NCBI GenBank assembly: GCA_038373885.1 | Contig: JAWZYV010000783.1 | Span: 248,001-312,000, forward strand | From: Cheiracanthium punctorium | Taxonomy: Eukaryota > Arthropoda > Arachnida > Araneae > Cheiracanthiidae | Length of the DNA: 64,000 nucleotides | Direction of reading: 5' to 3' | In this document: positions 34,760-48,039 of the stretch, one piece after another | Numbering within the stretch: the stretch's first letter is position 1 | Layout: each line of letters opens with the position of its first letter | Program-made: the position numbers and the translations under genes | Notes under the pieces: generated by a model | What the model was told of the DNA's origin: nothing | The model's input: only the letters and a program-made list of their open reading frames with translations | Databases searched by the model: none

Positions 34760-37700
34760 GAGAGAACTAGATAAACCTGGCTTCAAGATTTAAAAATAAA
34801 AATAACCGAGAATGAGCTAATCTTTTGGAGAAGTTATACATATGCTGAGTTCATGTCGTTTTAATTATACCCAAGAAAAATTTAACTGTAATTAAGAAAA
34901 ATAGCTCTTAAATTTAAATGCTATTTACATCCTTTGGAGTCAGCAGAAGAGTTTGGTTTGTGAATAATATGGTTAATATAAAATATTTGTTAGGGAACAG
35001 AAATTCATGACTTAGCAACTTGGAGAGTTAAGTAACTTTTATTAGTTATTTTGCTTAAAAAGAAATAATCTTCAGAATACATTCAAGAGGGGAGGGGGGG
35101 GGAGACGTAAGTTACACTCAGAAAATCTAAATTCTTTTGAAGGCAAAGCAAATAAATTTTACAGGAATACCACAGGAACAATTTCCTGTTATTTTCAAGA
35201 TATTGTAATAATAATAGCTTTACTTATTAATTAAATATGAGTGGTATTTACTTATTGATAGCTAAAGAAAACATACTATCACAGTGATTTTCAAACATAA
35301 TGCGTTCTGTATTGTTCGTGTCTTTCTTATAAGACCACTACTAAATCATTTGCTAAAAGTGCCTTTTTTAAGCACGATACTAGCTGCTATTTCTACAAAA
35401 AGTAACTGTGATTGCATTTGAAAAAATATTACTTAGTTATATTTGAAAACGTACGATTGTGTTGAAAAAATTTGATAAATTTCCCAACTTAACTCATAAG
35501 ATTGTATTAATTACATTAATGAAGAATTAAGATGAAATTAATTTCAATGACAAACATCAATCAATAATTACATGTATTAAAAAATCTTATCAAATAATTA
35601 GGGCAATTCTTCTAACAATTTTCTCATGTCTAACAAATGGCAACTTATTATGATAATAAAATTTTAGCGTGTTCTAAATTATCATAAATGACTTCTTAAA
35701 ACTGCTTTTTTTAAATTTTATAATATAACCTATAGATTTTTTTAAATACCACAGAAGAGAATTTTTTTCAATGTCACGAACTATATGCAATAATACTTGC
35801 TGTACCGTGAAAGAATCAGGCAATAAATAAGAAAAAATATCTTTTAATTTTTACTTTTAAATAAATAATAAAATTTTGTACCCATTTTTTATTATTCTGT
35901 AAATGAAGACATTTTCTTTTGTAATTGAAGTATTTGATAAAATAATATTAATCTTCAGCGGAATATTATGAATAACGAGATTTAAATATCTCAAAATTTT
36001 CCCATTTAAATATTTCAAATTTCTTGCTAAAAATTCAATTCAAACTGGTGTGCATAAAATATGATTAAATTGACTTTTCGATAGTTTACAAATTTTAATT
36101 TAAAAAATAACTTTACAAAGATGCATGGTTAATTTAACTCTTTGTGGTAAGATTTTTACAGATTGGTATTTAAGAGTATTTTTTTCCCTTTCACACTGAT
36201 AAAATTTGCCCTCATATAAGATACTATCACATTTAATCCCAGTGAACTTGAAATACACCGTATTAAAAATGAATGAACTTCAGATCGTTTTACGTTATCG
36301 TAAAGTAAGCGAATAGTAGTAAGCTTTCAAAACGACGATAAAGCTGTGATGTCACAGTTTTCACTTTTATTGACGGGACAGACTGATAGTCGAAAATAAA
36401 ACAAAGAGATAAGAACTTTTATAAATAAATTTTTAAGGAGGTGCGAGGAAGAGGTTTTATTTTATATTACTTTTATTTGTTTACTTATTTGTTTAATTCA
36501 CTTTATTTTTATTTTTTTATTTATTGGCATATAATCTATATATAGAAATGTGTTTTATTAATTTGAAGATCTTGTGGATTAGATTTAGCTCACTTGTGTG
36601 GTTGTATAATTTGATGCCTTCGACAAATCTGGATTTTTGCTAGCTTATTTTTTTCTTACAGCATCATTGGTGTTTGATAAATTTAATAGTTTAATAAAAT
36701 CCGTACGAATTTTTTTGTTAACAGTGAATAAATTTAGAAAGCTATTTTCGGGTATTTTTGTTTATTTATGGTATTCAGCTCAAACTAAATCTGTTGACAA
36801 GATCGATAAAATAGCTTGTATCAAGGAAAATCATTCAAAAACACTATAACACGAAAACTTCACTAGCTAGATAATATAGTAACTCAAAATTATCTTTGAA
36901 TAAAAAGTAATTTTCATAAAGCATTCATTTGTCGGTCTTCAACAACACAGCCAAGCAGAAATTTTAAACTTCATATTTTATTTTCAATAATTTAAGTTTT
37001 CGTGGAATAATCTGCGACTTATGAATTTTTCTTTTAATGGCAACACAATTTTGAGGGGCAATTATTTGTGCATGTAGATATAGCATGGCTATGCATGTTA
37101 TTTCATTTTTCAAACAAGAGAAGGTAAAAGTTTTTATGGTTTAGTTGCCATGTTGTGCTCAAAAAATAAGGAGGTGGAATCAAAGACAATTACTGATATT
37201 ATTAAATGTACAGGTGACAAGCATTTTTGCCCCTTGACTTAAAAATAGATAAAGTTATTTTGTATTTGCTTTCCTTTAAAATAGTTCCTATAAGAGTACA
37301 AATATCATTTATAAAAAATATTTAAAGAAATTTGTTTAATAAATAAATTTATCAGAATATTAAAGTTGCGAAAGGGTTAAAATGTTTTTCACAGAAACTA
37401 AGTGTCTGTAAGTGCTAATTCACGCCAAAATTCAACTCGAAATCCCAGTCTTAAAACAACTCCAATCATTCAAGAGGGAGTATTTGATGCATATATCGCT
37501 TTGATTCTGTTTGAAATGATTTTCGTAATTTTGCCGTTAAAACATTACGTTATGCAAAATACCAAGTCATCTCGAGAATACAAAAGAGTTTGTCTGTGTT
37601 TCACACAGGAGAATCTGTGTTAACCTAGAGAATAATTTACATCACATGCAGGTGTGAAAAGACCAATCACTATACAAAAGAGGGAAAAAGTGAATAAATG

Positions 37701-40700
37701 TTATTTTGAAGTATAAAACTTCCTGTCATATTGATCACCATGAGCTTTGAAAAAGAATGTTTAAATTATACTGAAAGTTCCTAAAACATGCTGCGTTAAT
37801 CTAATTAAAAACTTAAGAATCGATGATACATTTGACTCAATGATAAACTATTAAACTGAACTAGTCTTGCAAATGTGTAGTAGATATTATTGAAAATTTT
37901 AAGGTGTACACCATCTTATAACATTCTTTTATTTGGATATTAACTGCAAAAGTATTTATAAACTTTTGAAAGTTCAAATTTTTAAATCATAAATGTAACA
38001 GTTATTGTGTTGTTGAATTGTAAATTTGAATAAATTTTGCAAACTATGAACGGATGAGCGTATTATCGTTAGTAAAATTTGATTCAGCTGATAAATTAAC
38101 AAACAATGTTCAAGGAAACTGCCATCTATTTTCATAAAATTATATTTCTTTGGTACAAAATATTAAATGTAACAAGCGGAGATACCTGCACGTAGCCAAT
38201 AGTATAGATTCTGGACAAAATATTCGAGAATATTTTTATATTGAAAAATATCGGTAATGTTCAAAAGAAAAGCTATATACTACTGATATAAAATAATTAA
38301 AAGGACAAAATAGTAATATGAACATTACCTAGAAATAAAGTTCAGTTTGAATAAACAAATATGTACTAATATACTGCAATTCGAAAATTTCATTTGTTAT
38401 TCTCGTCGAACATTGTTAATAGTTAAAAGAAAAAAGACGAACAATACACGTACATTCATGCTCAAAATTAATATGAGCTACAATGCAGGATTTCTTGTGA
38501 AGTGATTATGATAAGACTCCTACAATTCGGCAATAACAGTCTTATTATTGGAGAAATAAAAATAAAACAAATTAAGTAAAATTAAAGAACAACAGCTAAT
38601 AAATTTAATAATAAAAAGTTGAAAGTTAGAAATGATTTATTTGAATAAAAAAGGTGATTGTGCTGATTATTGTTTCAACAAATTACTGTTTCTTGTAAAT
38701 AATTTAAATTTATAAAAACTTTATTTTTATACTCAAAACAGATTTTTCTAAATACTTGTACACAATAAAATTTTAGAATCATTCTGTAAAAAAAAATCAA
38801 AATAACAAAGAAATATATTAAACCTAACCTTCAATATGTCCACCAATATTGCCCATGGTTTCAGAATATTGTCTTCGATGCAGTTACTATACAGCTAATA
38901 GTATTCTCTGACGTACATAGATTTTGAAAACGGGTTATTCTAGAGAATGAATATGTTAGCTCAGTGTGGTGAGTTAGTATATATATGTATGTATTCTGAG
39001 ATAATATAAAATACAAAGGTTCGGGGACAAAATACGTTAATTTGAATGAACGCCCTTGTACGGGTAAATAAACAATGTGTCAGATTAAGGGTGACTTTAC
39101 CCTCCCAAGATTCAACTTTGATTTTTTTCCCCCTCCCCTGCTTCGAGGACCAGAATAAACAAAAAGCTGCTCTCTAAAGTGATTTTGGTTCTCTTTCTAA
39201 TTCGCTGGTTCTTCAAAGATTAGATTAAAGAAAAAAAAGTACCTTGATTGCGGACGTAACCTACACTCTCGACACTCTCATCGTGCTTGTATCGTGATTG
39301 AGAAAAAAAAAATAAAGAAGGAAGAAACCTTTGCTTATCGTATCCTATAAGTGCCGCTTTGGTCCGGTTTAATGTACTCGTGATCATTGAGAAATGAAAT
39401 TACTCAGTATGGCTTACAGTTTGGGCAATAGTCAGAACTAAACAATAGAGTTACACTTATCAAAACCGAATTAATATTTCATGAATGATTTCTCTTTTTA
39501 TATCTATCTTATACGTTCACATAATTCTTACGTCATAAAATAGAGTACAAGTAAAATAAACCTACACGGCATAACATTATCTTAGTAGACATTTTAAAGC
39601 TTATCAGGGAATTAAATGTAGCCCTTTTGTAGGGAGAACGCTCAAAATATAGATTCCTAGGAAATGGATGATTGAAGTGTGTGACTGTGTGTATTTTCAA
39701 AACAATCTCTGAATATATGCAAGTTCCATATACAAATATCGTGACACGTTTACATTGTAGCTTGCGTATGTCTTAGCGTAAAAAAAAAAAAATGTCGTAG
39801 CTCTAAGATTACGTCATAAAATTACAGTTACACTCAATTTGTTCATGATTGATGACAGTTTCTCTCCAATATCCGTAGAAATGACGCATTTCTTGACTTT
39901 GAACTGCCTGGGAGTCATTAATATAACTCCAAATAAAATAAAAGCAGTAGAGTACTGAAAATAAGAATGTGTCTGTCATACATCTGCAGAGAGAGAGGAA
40001 TAAAACAAGATGAGTGATCTCCAAACTAGGAAGAAGGTTTTGAAAGATTATTTAAAATTTTAGTTTGAAGATGACTTGCCCGTGAGTTACCAGTTTCAGC
40101 GTTTCACCAAGTCTTTTTAGCTGGTAACATTCGCGCATGATTAAATGAATACGTATCAGTTCACGTAAAACCAGCTTTTTTTTCTAAAAGTGGTTGAGCT
40201 CAGATAAAAGTAGTTTTAAAAACACGATTTTCTAAAGCATAAGCACGGGAATATTACGTATTCTCACTTACTGATATAGATACATCAAGAAAAGTGACGC
40301 TTGCACAGCACAGTTATGTGTCCAAAAAATGAGCTTTCACACGCCCTGTATATTGAAAAAGGAAACTGATAGAATTATGTTTCAATAGCAATTATGAGCT
40401 AATAGTGTTGCACTTTAAATGTCAGGGCTAATTTAACTTTCTTGAAAGATAATGGAAATCATCTTTTCAATAGCAATTAATTGCAGTCCCATTTAAAATT
40501 CTTACTCATCGATTCCACAATATATTTGCAAAACATATGTACCAATCCTGCATGTGGCAGTGTGTGATTAATGTGCTTTTGTTATAATTCTGCTGAGATC
40601 ATGGAATAGCTGCTTGCATTTCTAATGCTCAAGATAGTTACTGCCTACTTTTATATGATTAAAGAATGTAAAACTTTGTTTTTACTTTGAAAAAAGCTGT

Positions 40701-41600
40701 TACTTCCTTACCTGGAACTATAAAATTCTAATGATTTCTAACTACTAAACGAGGCACGAGTTTTGAATAAGCTCTGAAAACATCTCATTAACTATTCACC
40801 GTGATTGCACGTAGTATGTAAGTACCCTTTATTTTCTTCTGCTTGCTAATTAAAATGACCATTAAAAAACTATGTTGATTGTAAAAACGATAAAAGTTTT
40901 GTGGTGACTATAAACATACATTAACAAGACCACAGCCAAATTAATGAATAACTTAAGATTCATTTATTATAAATTATTATTGAAATTGTTGTCATTCGGA
41001 TGCAAATTTTTTTCTGAAATTTTTAGTTTAGGTTGAACAAAAATAAATGTATATTTCGTTCGTGTAAAGTGACTGCAGATGACACGTTCATTTTCTGCAA
41101 CAACGTCATGATTCAAAAATCATGACTGAAAATCTGAAAACGTACAACTAATCGTGTAATACTAATATGTACAGCTTTTCCAATTAAATGCGTTCCTTTA
41201 TTTTGAACACAATATAGCTTAAAAAATATAGTACACTTGATTATAGATATTGTTTTGAATTTTCAAATAAATACACAACGTGCACTCTCAAGAAAGTTCG
41301 GCCATGTAAACAATATGTATGAACCCAAACTCTGTAGTTACTTCTACGATGTAGTTATTCAGTCATTAGTGCATTTTCAAAAACGGCAATATATTGAATA
41401 TCAAAAATCTTTCTGTATCAATACATTTTGAAAGGATATTCACAATAAATTTTGAAAGGAGCTATGTCAATATTTAAAGGATCTGGGCATGCAAAGTAAT
41501 AACATTTTTACTGTATTTACATATTAAACACATTAATATAGTTTACACAATCATAATTTATGCAGTTATAGTTACGGTAAGTTACACTTAATATAGTTTT
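34760..41600. other. Gene-poor AT-rich stretch
   Basis: I see no supported exon, transposase or terminal repeat here. Short frames such as 36637-36849 and 37402-37623 lack splice signals and recognisable motifs. A slightly GC-richer segment near 39100-39370 has no assignment. Confidence 0.5.
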
Positions 41601-41609
41601 ATATACTTA

Positions 41610-41690
41610 TATACTAACTAGAAGTCAAAGCCCGTTGTGGAGGTAATTGCAACGGGCGCTAGAAAACACATTTTCAAAAATATGTCTATA
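41610..41690 (+). repeat. Terminus-like hairpin GCCCGTTG/CAACGGGC
   Basis: ACTAGAAGTCAAAGCCCGTTG is followed 12 nt later by CAACGGGCGCTAG. ACTAGnnnnCAAAGCCCGTTGC-like sequences recur as ends of arthropod repeats, so this probably marks the start of an old element running toward 42200. The far end was not found. Confidence 0.4.
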
Positions 41691-42411
41691 CTCATTATAT
41701 TTAATCTTCGTCCACCTAACCTAAATAACTTCATATTCAATTTTTATTATATACCCAAATCGAATTTCATGCTCTTCTGGGAACGCGCGGAAACTCTTAG
41801 CATTCGAAAGATTTCGTTTTGTGTACACAGCCCCTCATATATCAATGCTTCAAGCAGACGATCATTTTAAGGAAAAAAAAATTCAACTATGTTATTCGGA
41901 AAAACTATTTTGAACGAAGGAATCACAATTTTCCCTTTAAAGCCTGATAACCGTGATTTCAGTATGACGTCATTGTCACTTGAAACAGTTAATTTTATCA
42001 CGCAAATGATTCATTTTTTTTTTTTTACTCTCGGAATTAAATTTAGCTGAAAAAGAGCGAAAAATCGCTTTAAAATGAGGGAATGGGTAGATCTTCAGAT
42101 TTTTAAAGTACGCAGATTGTTTTCTATATTTTTATACATAATTATGAAAATTTTCAAGCGGATCGTACTAACGGTGTAGATGTTGTTACGCTTTTTGTAC
42201 GTTTTAGTCTTTTTGAACTTTTAATCTTCTTGGAGTATGACAGTAAAAGTTTTATCTTGGATTGGTTGCTCGGAATTGTTAGAGAGTGATTCAGTGGGTC
42301 AGGGATCAGCGTAGCTATATAGTAGGATGTAGTTGTAAATATTTTTTATTAAACTTTTTTAGAAGTTTTTCTAACACCTTTAAAATTTAGGAGGACTACC
42401 AATAATAAAAA

Positions 42412-42446
42412 GATATATATATATATATATATATACATACATATAT
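42412..42446 (+). repeat. (AT)n microsatellite
   Basis: AT dinucleotides from 42412, grading into ATACATACATATAT. Confidence 0.95.
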
Positions 42447-42619
42447 TTAAATTGTCATTTTTATCATAAAATATGGATTTGGTAAATTAAGACAAGCTAC
42501 AACATGTGGAAACGTTCCCTAAAAATTCCCTCATTCAAAATTAAATACGATTTATAAATTATCAATTTTTATGAGTACCCTCCACCCCCCCTTCCAAAGA
42601 TTTAGTTATTTATTTCCCC

Positions 42620-42620
<1 letters not shown>

Positions 42621-42648
<28 letters not shown>
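42621..42648 (+). repeat. Poly-T tract followed by (AT)n
   Basis: 28 consecutive T then AAATATATATAT, about 170 bp downstream of the (AT)n tract. Confidence 0.95.
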
Positions 42649-42652
<4 letters not shown>

Positions 42653-43376
42653 ATATATATTTAACAAGATCACAAACTTGGCAGCAATTTAAAAATTTTC
42701 TTTTAGGCCGTAGTTCGAAGAATTGAAACCGGATTCACGGGCTTGGTACATAAATTAAAATTAACTAATTGCAGAGGAACTCGAAAAAATTCAGAATGAT
42801 TCTTCGTAAGCTGCACGACACACTGCAACAAACGGCGACATTTATGAAAATTCCAGAAAATACTTTAAGCACGAAATTATGCCGCTTCTTTTTAATGACA
42901 CACAGTGCAAAATTTCCGATTTTGAAGGACTTTTTCTGAAAGTTTAATAATTCCCATAGGTTTAATAAATACATAAAAAATCTGGGATTTAAAGGTTAAA
43001 ATTAATAAAAAACTTTGTAAATAGAACAAATGTATAAAAAATATTACGGTAGGAACGTTCCGAGTATTACAAAAGTTCTGCCCTTGTTCAGCTGTAAATA
43101 CTTCCTACTTCCACACAGGCAGAAAATTTGCAGAGTAGGAACTTTTCTGCAGCTAAAGAAGGGTGGAACTTTTGTACCACTCGAAACTTTCGTTCGTTAC
43201 TAATTTTTATTTACGTGTGTTGTTCAAAAAGTTTATTAGTTTTGATGCAGATTTCTCGTTCATTACGATGCTATAGCACAACTTGTAAAGAGGCACCACA
43301 AAAATTTTCATGTACCTGAAATAATTAGTTTATTTTCATTTATATATAGATTCAGAATTTTTTAACTATAGTATTA

Positions 43377-43476
43377 CCCAGCAAACACACACAGGTTCTC
43401 TGAACGTCTATTAACGTTCAGAAAACGTCTTCTGAATGTTAATAGACGTTCAGAGAACCTGTGTGTGTTTGCTGGG
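43377..43476. mobile_element. 100-bp near-perfect palindrome (hairpin MITE)
   Basis: It starts CCCAGCAAACACACACAGGT and ends with the exact inverse ending GCTGGG. The 50-bp arms differ at two positions only and no loop separates them (centre at 43426/43427). GAACGT and ACGTTC words recur inside. It resembles short palindromic MITEs known from several animal genomes; flanking target duplications are not clear. Confidence 0.85.
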
Positions 43477-44369
43477 AAGGCAATTATTGTAAGGGCTATG
43501 TGATGATGATTTTTGTAATCATATATTCTTATGTAATGTACCAAGACATTTTAGTGCACCTTACTGTTCATAGAAGTTTGTACATAAGCTTTTAAAACAC
43601 TCTATGCATGTTTTAAACAGTACAGGTACAAAGAAATTGCCATCTTCGCTCAAGAAAAAAAAAAAAAACGTATTACAAAAGAAAGAAAAAAAAAAGTGAA
43701 CTGTAAACGTCTTTGAAGTTATATGAGAAATCTGTTCTGTCTCCGATTCATAAAATTAAAATGGAATGTTTTAGCTTAATAGTACTACAAGTAACGCTCG
43801 TGCGGATAATTATAGAGTTTTTATAACCAGATAATGCACTTTCTTGTGAATACTTCAGTACTTGAATCTTTACCTATGTATGTCCTGTTTTAATAAATTT
43901 CAGTTGCTTAATTTGTTCTTCCTTATAATTATCCCGTGTACCGTGTTCCGTAAGTTGTTACCGTAAATATCGCATCTCATTTCCGTAATTTTAGGCACTC
44001 TTCATAATAGATTTAAATGATTTTTATTGCTTAAAAGTGAAAAATAAAACAGAGTGGTGAATCTATTGAAAAAAGAACGTTTTGAAATTAGCAAATTGAA
44101 ATTAGACTGAAAAATATTTGTATAGACAAATTATTATAGTCTGTATTATAAGTATTAAAAAACCCTTTACTGTACTGTAAATTGCTCTAGTAAATTTCAA
44201 TATTCAGAAAAGTTTTAAAAGTATCAGTTGTTAATCGGACAAAGCATTTAGAGTTTACGTAACAAGTGATGACACGGGGGTTTATACCTGAATGCTGGTG
44301 ACTTTTTTCAGATTTAAAAAAAATGTGTATCTTAAATTTCATTAATTATTGTCATACATTAAGAACTAA

Positions 44370-44420
44370 TTCTTCTTCTTCTTCTTTCTCTTTTGCTGCT
44401 TCTTCTTCTTCTTTTTTTTT
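44370..44420 (+). repeat. (CTT)n microsatellite
   Basis: Runs of TCTTCTTCTTCTTC interrupted by TCTCTTTTGCTGCT and ending in T9. Confidence 0.9.
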
Positions 44421-44879
44421 TAAACATCGAATGGGACACCATCGATTATGACGTTAAGATGTTTTTTCTTCGGTGGCGTATTAGTTATTAAAAACTTTTC
44501 CGTAAAAAATAAAATTTCAGACATACATAACAGTTCTTACTGATAATCTTTAGCCATCTGCTACGCATTTAGCAGTAGATACCAAACATTTACCAACGGG
44601 AGAACGTATACAAGTCGTAGTACAAAACGTTGGGTCAGTTCCAACAATCCTCAAACTTTGGAACAGCCAGTCATAAGTACTGATGCGAATGTTCATAAAA
44701 AATATCTTAAGACTTATGAGCGCACATAGTAAATCAATTTTAACTGCACATGAGCAAAATATATCAGTACTGACTGAATTATCCGGCGTTAAACGGGTGT
44801 GTTATAGATGTTGAGGCCATGGGATAGTATCATACTGATACTATATTTCAGTGTTGAACCACATCTATGTTATACAAGT

Positions 44880-44960
44880 ACGTAAGGTATTGCCGTAATA
44901 TATATTTTTCGGGAGGGGCATGTCCCCCCCCCCTTCCTGCCCTTAGGTAGACTTCCATGT
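44880..44960. repeat. GC-rich palindromic fragment of a decayed element
   Basis: GGGAGGGGCATGTCCCCCCC forms a short self-complementary core inside AT-rich DNA. GGGGCATGCCCC-type words occur in arthropod MITEs. No termini could be set. Confidence 0.3.
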
Positions 44961-45827
44961 TTGAAGCACGTGTTGTATAAAAAAAGGGTGATTTTTTCTT
45001 GTCCAATTTTGTTAATCTTGAACCCGCAAAACATAAAACCAATCGATCTAACAAGTACAGAAATGGATTGCTTTCTCTGTTGTCAAGTTGGAAAATCGAT
45101 AAAAATTACATAACGGCTGTGCACTTTCAGATTTTTAACTTATCTAAGATGTTTATCTAAATTTTGATGTACATCTAAGCAAAATTTTTTTGCCGTTTCG
45201 TCTAATGGCAAAAGAAAAAATGCTTCTTTTATTTTCAGAACTATAAATTGCGAAAAATTGACACCCCCCCCTCCTTGATAAATAAGTAAAAAAGGCGAAG
45301 TTTTGTATCGAAAACAGATAAGATTTTTTAAGTAATTAAACTATTTTCTACATTTTTATCTTATACCAGTGCAAATTTTCAAACCTATTGGTCAAACAGT
45401 GGCAGAAACGCTTTACTTCGAAGTCGATAGTTCTAAAACATCGCTAAAAATCGAGAACCGGGTGAAAGTTTGGATTAATATAAGATAGCTAAGCATTTTC
45501 TCTAGAGTTTCCAGCACATTTGTACACATTTTTCGACAAATCGAGGAAAAGGGGAGACTTTCAAATTTTTAAGAAAATGACAAATTAAAAAATACACTCT
45601 ACATATCTCAATTGATACAACTCAAGTGCAAAATTTTTCGATCGATCAATCTTACAGTGAAGCATTTTCTTACGGTCGGAGTTGAAAAACTTAAAAATCG
45701 AAAATTTTTAATTTCACAGAAAATAACATTTTTTGCTAACAGTTTGAAAAAGAAGTCTGTGATCTTGTCTATGCGCTATTATTTTGATTTGTAGTTGGAT
45801 GCGGTTTTAGATTTTGCTATCCTTTTA

Positions 45828-46005
45828 CAGTGGCGGATTAATGCAAGTTTGTCGGGGGGGGGGCGGTTAGTCTGTCGGTGGAGGCGGTTAGTTAGAAGAT
45901 TGACATATACATCCATTTTATGGAAGTAAAATAGAATCTTTTGCATTAATTTCTCTTTTCTCGGGGGGGGGGTCGCCCCCCCCTTTAATCCGCCTTTGTC
46001 CTCTG
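45828..46005. mobile_element. 178-bp MITE with GGCGGATTAA termini
   Basis: It starts CAGTGGCGGATTAATG and ends TTTAATCCGCCTTTGTCCTCTG. The inverted ends share GGCGGATTAA, with an extra GACAAAG between CAG and GGCGG on the right. G10 and G9/C8 runs lie just inside both ends. No coding. The type (hAT or other) is uncertain. Confidence 0.65.
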
Positions 46006-46019
46006 TAGTTTTCTCAAAT

Positions 46020-46360
46020 CTTTTAACGCTGAGTATGTACGCTCGATTTTACGCTAATGTTAGTAATGGAGTTTTGTTTCTACATATTTGTCGAGTCTAT
46101 AATACTGTTATTGTAATTGGCTTAGCATTAGACTAAGTTTTTATAGTTTGTTTTAGCCTGGAGCTGGCTAACGGTGCCAGTCAATAAATTACTTTAACCG
46201 ACGTTTGTCTGGATTGGACGTTCGTCCGTGCCTGTGTCATTCGGCCTGTGTCATTCACCTGTGTCATTGTCTACCGTGTTCAGCTTTCTCAGTTTTTATT
46301 ATGATATTATCTTATTAAATGTAATTTGTGTGCGTGTGTATTTTTAGTCGTCATTTCTGT
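46020..46360 (+). repeat. Unassigned GC-mixed block with 11-13-bp repeats
   Basis: It contains three CCTGTGTCATT-type units (46231-46268) downstream of AATAAATTACTTTAACCGACG. The layout, a polyA signal followed by a TACTTT-like run, resembles the R/U5 part of an LTR. However, no matching ends, primer-binding site or second copy were found. Confidence 0.25.
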
Positions 46361-48039
46361 ACACACTCTTAGAAGCTCGTACAAAACGTTTCAAGTTAAA
46401 AATTGCGGCTGTTTCCCCAGTACAGCCTTTATCCTTTTTTTTCTTTTCCAGCGATATTTTGAGTTCAGATATCAACCCAATTGAAATTTTTTGATTCGAG
46501 TTCAAAAAAATTGTTCTACTATGCAACGATACCTTGAAATAAAAAATCAGCTGGTAAGCACTTGATACCAGATACCCTAATATTATTAATACTTTTTCCA
46601 ATCAATGAATTTACGCATGGTAAATTTTTGCTAGCCCAAAGTCGTCATCGTATTAAATGGGGGATCATTCTTTAATGACTAGGGCATTGAAAAATTGTTT
46701 AATTATGAGCAACCAAACAGTTACGAAAGCTATTTTAAATCAACTGAAATTGTTTCGTCTATGAAATAGTTTTATATCTTCCATTTTCGGTTCTGCATTC
46801 AAGGAATTTTTAAGCATTGTTGATTGCATGGAACCATCTATGAATAAATAATTGGATCAGGAAAATTATAAATAATTATACACATCCTAAGTTCATATGG
46901 ATTATTTTTTCTTCACATTAAATTTAAAATTTACTATGCATATAATTCAATTGAATAAACATTTATTATACCAGTTCCTTCTTTAAATAATTTCCCAACA
47001 CTAGAGATTCAGCCATACAATAAGTAAAGTGAAAGGAAAATATGCAGTACTTCCGTTAAGAATGCAGGTGGGAGAACGTGTGCAACATGCAAGTTTTAAC
47101 AATACCTCTGTCATAGTATCAATTTAAAAGGATTTAATTATTATTAAAGAAACTTTTCACTCTATATATTATTTATAATTCACTTTATTACGTGAGTTGT
47201 TTTGCGAAGTATACAAACAAACCCACTTCCATATTTTCCGAATCTTTTATCTTTTTAACAGCACAACTGAGACACACACTGATTTTTACTCATTTATTGA
47301 TATTTTAGTCCGCTAATATTTGAATTTAAAATTTCAATACTTCTATCATTCATCTACTTATACAAGGAACTCCACAACGACTTCACCTCCTTAAAACACG
47401 GCTAGGTTTGATATCGTACAAAGGATTTCAAGGAGAGTTGAGTAGAACTCTGTTTATTTGTTCAAGTAGATCTCATCCAGCTGAAGTGGATTCTTATCAC
47501 TACATTGTGTGAAAAAATGAAAAAAAAATATATACGGAATGCATATCAATGTGATTGTTTCACAAGAGACTACGTTTTTACAATATGCGATAAATCCTGG
47601 TCTGCATAATCTTAACGCACTTATAATTTTCCTTTTCTTACCACTCACACACACACACACATTTTGCGCATTCATCTTTCAGACGACAGAAGTGGTTGGC
47701 GACTGAAAAAGAAAAACCAATGCTGAATTGGAAAAAAGCTCATAGAAACAGAAAATAGTCCGCTAGATTTAAATTACTGTTATATTTTTTATTTGAATTT
47801 TTCGTTTGTGACATTTTAAATGTAATAGTATGCATATCCATTTAAAAAAAAGTATTCGTATCAACCATACATCGAATATATTACTAAATATTTTGCCCAT
47901 CTTGTGTAAACGTATATACTATGAAAGCTATTACCTCTACATAAATGTCAACCTGCCAGGAAAAAAAAGGAAAAATATTAACACAGAGCGTGAGATACAA
48001 ATCACGATATTTTTCTGGTATCGCTAATCCTACATATTT

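Noticed and set aside
47454..47675. 73-codon minus-strand frame with FIAYCKNVVSCETITLICIP
   Set aside because: It begins in a (CA)n tract and has no supporting splice sites or recognisable family.
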